Positions 21,819 through 25,310 of a stretch of 25,310 nucleotides of DNA are shown in pieces (within the stretch, counting starts at the first letter, position 1; each line of letters begins with the position of its first letter). Made by a program: the position numbers and the translations under genes. The notes under the pieces were generated by a model. That model had not been told where the DNA came from. It did not search any database and was given only the letters and a program-made list of their open reading frames with translations. The stretch is from a virus, in IMG/VR virus record IMGVR_UViG_3300037247_000291, positions 1-25,310 of that record. One strand, written 5' to 3'.

Positions 21819-22315
21819 GGCACGTCTCCCAAATCTTCATCCTCTGCCATTTCTACCAGGCGCGATGCTTCATCCTTCGCGTTGAGGACGATCTGTAGAT
21901 CAACGAGCCCAGCCGGCTTGCCACTTGACCTCGCCCGCGACGCCGCAGTCATCCCGAACCGCGCCAGCGATTTGCGTAGCAAGCACAGGGCGCGATTGGC
22001 CATCGAGACGTAAGGGCTCGGCAAGACCATTCCGTTCGGCGTCGCGATCAGCGGATTTTTCTTGGCCTCCCGTGAATAGAGGACCCACCGCTCGTAGGTG
22101 GCGCAGTACATATGAAACGCCGTGAGGTCCGTGTTCGTCAGGAGCCCGCGCCTCCTCAACGCCGGCCCCAGCCGGCGCCACTCCTTCGCGCCGACTTCCC
22201 CCAGGTCATCCGGCGGCGACGGGATGCGCTGCCCGCACAGCTTGTAGACCAAGTCCTTGCCCAGTCGATACCACTCCGCAAACTTCTTCACCGTCAACCA
22301 CTCTCGTTCAGCCAT
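21815..22315 (-). CDS. Chimeric HTH / P27-terminase-like protein (166 aa)
   Basis: ATG at 22315 is preceded by GGAGGAG four bases away, so it is well translated. Residues 6-28 (LTVKKFAEWYRLGKDLVYKL) resemble an excisionase/AlpA-type helix-turn-helix. Residues ~29-130 (RIPSPPDDLGEVGAKEWRRL, TAFHMYCATYERWV, FGMTAASRAR) match the P27 small terminase encoded just upstream at roughly 60 per cent identity by eye. Residues 134-151 (PAGLVDLQIVLNAKDEAS) match the N-terminus of the tape measure protein at 15 of 18 positions. It looks assembled from three sources. It might act as an alternative DNA-recognition small terminase or be inactive. Confidence 0.75.
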   Translation of the reverse strand: MAEREWLTVKKFAEWYRLGKDLVYKLCGQRIPSPPDDLGEVGAKEWRRLGPALRRRGLLTNTDLTAFHMYCATYERWVLYSREAKKNPLIATPNGMVLPSPYVSMANRALCLLRKSLARFGMTAASRARSSGKPAGLVDLQIVLNAKDEASRLVEMAEDEDLGDVP

Positions 22316-22335
22316 TCAACTCCTCCTTTTTGCCT

Positions 22336-22812
22336 TCATTTCGCCCTGGTCCGGTATAGAAATTCGCTCAGCTCATCGTCCTGCCGATCACTTGGATCGA
22401 CCGCGACCCTCGACCGCGACGACGGGGTCATCCCGAAGTCCGAAAGCGATTGCTTCACCATGTAGTACAGCCGGTTTGCCAATGACGTGTACGGGCTATG
22501 CTGGAAATAGCCGCTCGGAGTCTGAATTATTGGATTCTCCCTCGCCTGCCGCTCAGCATCGACCCACCGCTCGTACGTGGCGCAGTACATATGGAACGCC
22601 GTCGTGTCCATCTCCGTGAGGAGCCCCAGCCGCACCAGCACCGGTCCCATTTTCCGCCACTCCGCCTTGCCGATCTCCCCCAGGTCATCCGGCGGCGAGG
22701 GGATGCGCTGTCGTCGCCGTGGCCGCGGCTCATTCTCGTTGATCGGCCGCCGGCCAGGATTACCCTCCAGGAGCCTCAGCCTCGTCGGCTTCGGCGGTCG
22801 CCCCATCGTCAT
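22336..22812 (-). CDS. terS: Terminase small subunit, P27 family
   Basis: The product starts MTMGRPPKPTRLRLLEGNPG and continues RRPINENEPRP, the N-terminal signature of P27-type small terminases (PF05119). The helical body contains RIPSPPDDLGEIGKAEWRKM, AFHMYCATYERWVDAERQAR and SDFGMTPSSRSRV. It recognises phage DNA and activates TerL for packaging. ATG at 22812 overlaps the methyltransferase stop (ATGA). The length (158) is normal for the family. TerL is ~3 kb downstream, separated by the chimeric paralogue, two unknown genes and the C5 methyltransferase, instead of adjacent. Confidence 0.92.
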   Translation of the reverse strand: MTMGRPPKPTRLRLLEGNPGRRPINENEPRPRRRQRIPSPPDDLGEIGKAEWRKMGPVLVRLGLLTEMDTTAFHMYCATYERWVDAERQARENPIIQTPSGYFQHSPYTSLANRLYYMVKQSLSDFGMTPSSRSRVAVDPSDRQDDELSEFLYRTRAK

Positions 22813-24605
22813 GGCACCAGCCCCATCGGAAGCGCCAACCCCTCGAGTCGCTTGGCCGCCAGCTCGAGATATTCCGCGCTCAGGTCGATGCCGATGCTGC
22901 GCCGTCCGAGCCGCTGTGCGACGTAGGCCACCGTGCCGGAGCCCGCGAACGGGTCCAGCACCGTAGCAGGTGTCGTCTCCTCATGGCCGCAGTCGCAGGT
23001 GGGGCGCCAGCCGGTTGTATCTTGTTTCTGAGGGGCAACCGCTGAGTTCGTTTTCCCCATGCGGAAAGCCGAGCCTTTCCCACCTTCACCATAGAACCGT
23101 TGAGTCTTGGCCCACTCGGTATATTCCTCTCGAACCTCCACCACGCGCTCCCACGGCCCGCCGCATTCGGGGCAGACGCCGCGCTCCGACGTCCCCGCCA
23201 GGATGCACGGCTCGACGAACTTCTCCGGGAACGTCGCGAAGTGGGCCTCCGGATAGGGCTCCGCCGCTATCTCCCACACCGAGCGCTTGTTGCGGCCACC
23301 GGAGCTTGTCCCTGCGCTCGTATTGTGGCCGAATGACTCCCATGTCGCGTGACCGTTAGGACGCCCCCGTTCTCTTACACTTTCATTCGGCTCCCGTATC
23401 GCGTCGGTGTCGTAGAAGTAGTTGCAAGTAGTGGGCCAGACTGATATGATTTGGCCATGCTGAAAGTCGAACTTGCATACCTCGCCGGAGTCTTGGACAG
23501 CGATGGTTCCTTCACCATCGGCGTAGATTCCTGGCGTGTTCGCAAGCTGAATCGAAGTCCGACCTACTATGAGCACGTTGCCTTGGCCCAGACGCAACCC
23601 GAAGCGTTGGAGCTTCTGCAAAAACTCTTTGGCGGAAAGATTGGAACTCAGAAGGCGCGAGGCGGCATTAGCCAACGCCCGATGCTCAGATGGCAGGCTA
23701 ACAATCGTATCGCTATCACTGTTGTCCGCGCTGTTCGCCCCTACCTCCGCATCAAGAAGCGGCAAGCGGATGTACTCTTGAAGTTGAGGGCAATCCGTGA
23801 GCGCGGACGCGAGGCGAATACAAAGCTCGTCCGCCCCAAGGTGCGCGTTTTGTCTGATGAGACTTTGGCTGAGATGAGCGGGTTGGTCAGAGAGATTCGC
23901 CAACTTAACGGTACGGCTCGACCTCTGTCCCTTAGCTAGCAGGAACACGTACTCGTGCGCCCTCGTGGGCCGGTCAGTGACGCTCTCCGGCATCGGGTTC
24001 GGCTTGCTCCACACGATGTCCGAGCGCAGCCACCAGCCGTCCGTCTGAAGCGCCAGCGCGACCCGGGCCGGCATCATGCACAGATCCTTGGGCTTCAGGC
24101 CACGAGGAATAGGGTGCTGCACATTGACGGCCGCCCTGTCTCTGCGGAAGGACGCCGCGCAGTGGGTTCCGGCCGCATAGGTGTCCCCCATGTTCAACCA
24201 GAGCGTCCCGTCCTTGCGCAGTGCCCGCCGGACCTCGCGGAACAGCTCGACGACGTGAGCGACGTAGAGGTCGATGGTCGGCTCCAGGCCGAGCGACCCG
24301 CGCCAGGCCCCGCAAACGCAGACAGCGTGGAGGATAGGCTCGTCGCGCCCATTCGCACCGGCGTTGGACGCCTGCTTCGGAGACTTGCCGCCATCGTTTG
24401 ACCGTCGTTGGTAGGACTCCTCGTCCCATTCATGCTCGTGGCCGTCGTCGCCGCCCCACACCAGCGGCTCCAAGCCGTAATCGCGAAGGCCCCAGTACGG
24501 CGGGCTCGTCACGACACAGTGGACGCTCTCCGCCGGCAGCCCCGCAAGCACCCGCCGAGCATCGCCCTCGAGGAGCTGGACCACGCCGTTCGTCCAGTCG
24601 CTCAT
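22809..24605 (-). CDS. Beta-class N4/N6 DNA methyltransferase with a ~169-codon insertion
   Basis: ATG at 24605 overlaps the upstream stop (ATGA); 598 residues. Motif IV TSPPYW is at 33-38, followed by WRGSLGLEPTIDLYVAHVV and LWLNMGDTYA; DPFAGSGTVAYVAQ (motif I) is at ~551. The N-terminal IV, C-terminal I order is the beta class. CPECGGPW and CDCGHEET look like zinc-binding pairs common in phage versions. HEYVFLLAK (ending ~225) should be followed shortly by YFYDTDAIRE (~396), but about 169 codons intervene, all open. That insert is a homing endonuclease gene on the other strand. Whether the long protein is active is unknown. Confidence 0.88.
   Translation of the reverse strand: MSDWTNGVVQLLEGDARRVLAGLPAESVHCVVTSPPYWGLRDYGLEPLVWGGDDGHEHEWDEESYQRRSNDGGKSPKQASNAGANGRDEPILHAVCVCGAWRGSLGLEPTIDLYVAHVVELFREVRRALRKDGTLWLNMGDTYAAGTHCAASFRRDRAAVNVQHPIPRGLKPKDLCMMPARVALALQTDGWWLRSDIVWSKPNPMPESVTDRPTRAHEYVFLLAKGQRSSRTVKLANLSDQPAHLSQSLIRQNAHLGADELCIRLASALTDCPQLQEYIRLPLLDAEVGANSADNSDSDTIVSLPSEHRALANAASRLLSSNLSAKEFLQKLQRFGLRLGQGNVLIVGRTSIQLANTPGIYADGEGTIAVQDSGEVCKFDFQHGQIISVWPTTCNYFYDTDAIREPNESVRERGRPNGHATWESFGHNTSAGTSSGGRNKRSVWEIAAEPYPEAHFATFPEKFVEPCILAGTSERGVCPECGGPWERVVEVREEYTEWAKTQRFYGEGGKGSAFRMGKTNSAVAPQKQDTTGWRPTCDCGHEETTPATVLDPFAGSGTVAYVAQRLGRRSIGIDLSAEYLELAAKRLEGLALPMGLVP
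23422..23450 (+). promoter_or_regulatory. Promoter of the homing endonuclease gene (leaderless)
   Basis: TTGCAA (23422-23427), 17-bp spacer, TATGAT (23445-23450) with TGA before it (extended -10). The expected start of RNA is about 23457, the A of the ATG start codon. No ribosome site is visible, which suits a leaderless message. The -35 overlaps the methyltransferase-derived sequence near the insertion junction. Confidence 0.55.
23424..23930. mobile_element. Homing endonuclease insertion inside the methyltransferase gene
   Basis: The segment lies between conserved methyltransferase blocks LLAK and NYFYD and is about 507 bp long, a multiple of three. It consists of the LAGLIDADG gene and ~30 bp ahead of it, leaving no room for a group I intron core. 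No intein splice-site residues (Cys/Ser start with His-Asn end) are seen in the sense frame. It is clearly less GC-rich than both flanks. The exact junctions cannot be set without an uninterrupted homologue. Confidence 0.7.
23457..23939 (+). CDS. LAGLIDADG homing endonuclease (160 aa)
   Basis: This is the only convincing plus-strand gene. From ATG 23457: MLKVELAYLAGVLDSDGSFT, with the LAGLIDADG motif at residues 9-17 (LAGVLDSDG; the second Asp is the metal ligand). RSPTYYEHVALAQTQPEALE, LLQKLFGGKIGTQKA and RPYLRIKKRQADVLLKLRAI follow the usual single-motif pattern, so the enzyme should work as a homodimer. The start TTG at 23451 adds two residues. Codons align exactly with those of the methyltransferase on the other strand, and TTA, CTA and TCA are never used, so the antisense frame stays open. 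Its TAG stop lies within the codon for Leu of LLAK on the other strand. Confidence 0.9.
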   Translation: MLKVELAYLAGVLDSDGSFTIGVDSWRVRKLNRSPTYYEHVALAQTQPEALELLQKLFGGKIGTQKARGGISQRPMLRWQANNRIAITVVRAVRPYLRIKKRQADVLLKLRAIRERGREANTKLVRPKVRVLSDETLAEMSGLVREIRQLNGTARPLSLS

Positions 24606-25021
24606 ATCGCGAGCCTCTCCTGCCGGCCGGCAGGGACAAGCGGCTCGTCGACCTCGACCGTCTCGAACCTCACGACCCAGAGCTTGCCGCCCGTCCGTTT
24701 CCACGTGAGCCACGTGTCCCACGAAATCGAGCGCCACGGCGCACCGGCCGACAAGAGCTCCGGGTGCTCCTCGTAGAACCGGAACCCTTCGGCGTCGTAA
24801 TCAGAGTCCGGAGCGACCGCCATCTCCTGGAGGTAAGGCCGACCCGTCAGCACGATAAGCCCGATCCACTTCCCGTGGACACGCGGCGAGCGGTCGAACA
24901 CCTGAAGCCTCTGGCCCTCGCGAAGCCGGAGCGCGTACTCCACCGCCCAGGCCCGTCGGGTCACACTCTTCGCCCGAGCTCGGAACGCGGCCGTCGTCCA
25001 GGCCATCGAGATGATTTGCAT
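24602..25021 (-). CDS. ASCH-like protein (139 aa)
   Basis: The product starts MQIISMAWTTAAFRARAKSV and continues TRRAWAVEYALRLREGQRLQ, then VFDRSPRVHG and GLIVLTGRPYLQEMAV. The pattern 'S....A..AR.K+VTRR.W....A.....G......DRSPR' is found in phage proteins of the ASCH/PUA-like fold group, which may bind modified nucleotides or RNA. Identification is from memory of the pattern. The start shares a base with the upstream stop (TGATG) and the stop overlaps the methyltransferase start (ATGA), so it is coupled to the DNA-modification gene. A link with DNA modification is possible but inferred. Confidence 0.65.
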   Translation of the reverse strand: MQIISMAWTTAAFRARAKSVTRRAWAVEYALRLREGQRLQVFDRSPRVHGKWIGLIVLTGRPYLQEMAVAPDSDYDAEGFRFYEEHPELLSAGAPWRSISWDTWLTWKRTGGKLWVVRFETVEVDEPLVPAGRQERLAI

Positions 25022-25266
25022 CAGCCGGCCGCCTCGACCACCTGGGCCGTCGCGCCCGGCGTTTTGCCAATCTCAGGAACCGGGCACCGACAGCCGACCC
25101 GAGGGCCGCACTTGTGGAGCCGGCAATCGTAGGCCCGCGCCGCGCAGCAACATTGCTGATCGACGAAGCTCCCGCACCCGCACGCCGGCGGATGAAACCC
25201 GAGCGTGCATTTGCGTTCGCGGTTCCGATCGACGATGTCCCACGGATTCTCGACGATGGTCGCCAT
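25021..25266 (-). CDS. Cys-rich small protein (81 aa)
   Basis: ATG at 25266 has GAGAGGGGGG upstream. The product MATIVENPWDIVDRNRERKC then has PACGCGSFVDQQCCCAAR, YDCRLHKCGPRVGCRCPVP, twelve Cys in all, in pairs and runs. It must bind metal or form disulfides; several CxC/CC pairs suggest zinc. The C-terminal 20 residues lack Cys. It is the first gene of the window's operon; the upstream 44 bp hold no other feature. The family is not recognised. Confidence 0.65.
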   Translation of the reverse strand: MATIVENPWDIVDRNRERKCTLGFHPPACGCGSFVDQQCCCAARAYDCRLHKCGPRVGCRCPVPEIGKTPGATAQVVEAAG

Positions 25267-25310
25267 CGGTTGACCCCCCCTCTCGACTTTCGCGATTGTG
25301 TCGCTGATGC

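Noticed and set aside
23424-23930. Intein or group I intron in the methyltransferase
   Set aside because: The endonuclease is on the opposite strand, no intein Cys/Ser start with His-Asn end is present at the junctions, and there is too little non-coding sequence for an intron core. A compact intron overlapping the gene cannot be fully excluded.

Overview
The window looks like part of a GC-rich tailed-phage or prophage genome (Caudoviricetes, HK97-type head, long-tailed siphovirus-like tail). Nearly everything is read from the minus strand, so the biological order runs from high to low coordinates. The recognisable set is a P27-family small terminase, large terminase, portal, prohead protease, HK97-fold major capsid protein, head-tail connectors, tail tube, a frameshifted tail assembly chaperone pair and the start of a tape measure protein. 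No integrase, repressor, lysis or replication gene is present, so lifestyle and host cannot be decided. High GC, purine-rich Shine-Dalgarno sites, frequent ATGA/TGATG gene overlaps and one probable leaderless gene suit a high-GC bacterial host (an actinobacterium is possible but unproven).

Layout, in transcription order. 25266-22809: a Cys-rich small protein, an ASCH-like protein and a beta-class N4/N6 DNA methyltransferase; the last is interrupted by a LAGLIDADG homing endonuclease gene on the opposite strand. 22812-20728: a P27 small terminase, a second chimeric P27-like protein, and two unknown proteins. 20725-18078: a C5-cytosine methyltransferase broken by an in-frame TGA and overlapped by a long second reading frame, then the large terminase. 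18076-16302: a radical SAM protein and a PP-loop/PAPS-reductase-like protein, translationally coupled, placed between terminase and portal. 16300-16231: three copies of a GATGCATGCATC palindrome in a noncoding gap.

16176-9961: a small membrane protein, a portal fused to a MuF-like domain, an unknown protein, the prohead protease and structural proteins, including one with 24-residue repeats. 9957-9313: a BppU-like Ig-type protein and a LuxR-type HTH protein. Next comes a gap with another copy of the palindrome, a good sigma70-type promoter and a terminator-like hairpin just ahead of the major capsid gene. 9078-5692: capsid, three further head or decoration candidates, and a protein with an internal 105-bp duplication. 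A tRNA with anticodon CAT follows at 5679-5603. 5543-1: connectors, tail completion proteins, tail tube, chaperones with a likely -1 frameshift, and the 5' part of the tape measure gene.

The genes form a packaging, head and tail assembly line with DNA-modification genes inserted among the terminase genes. The most unusual points are the antisense homing endonuclease that keeps its host gene open, the dual-frame C5 methyltransferase locus, the three-part chimeric terminase-like protein, the radical SAM/PP-loop pair, and a candidate LuxR-type late-gene switch with shared palindromic sites.
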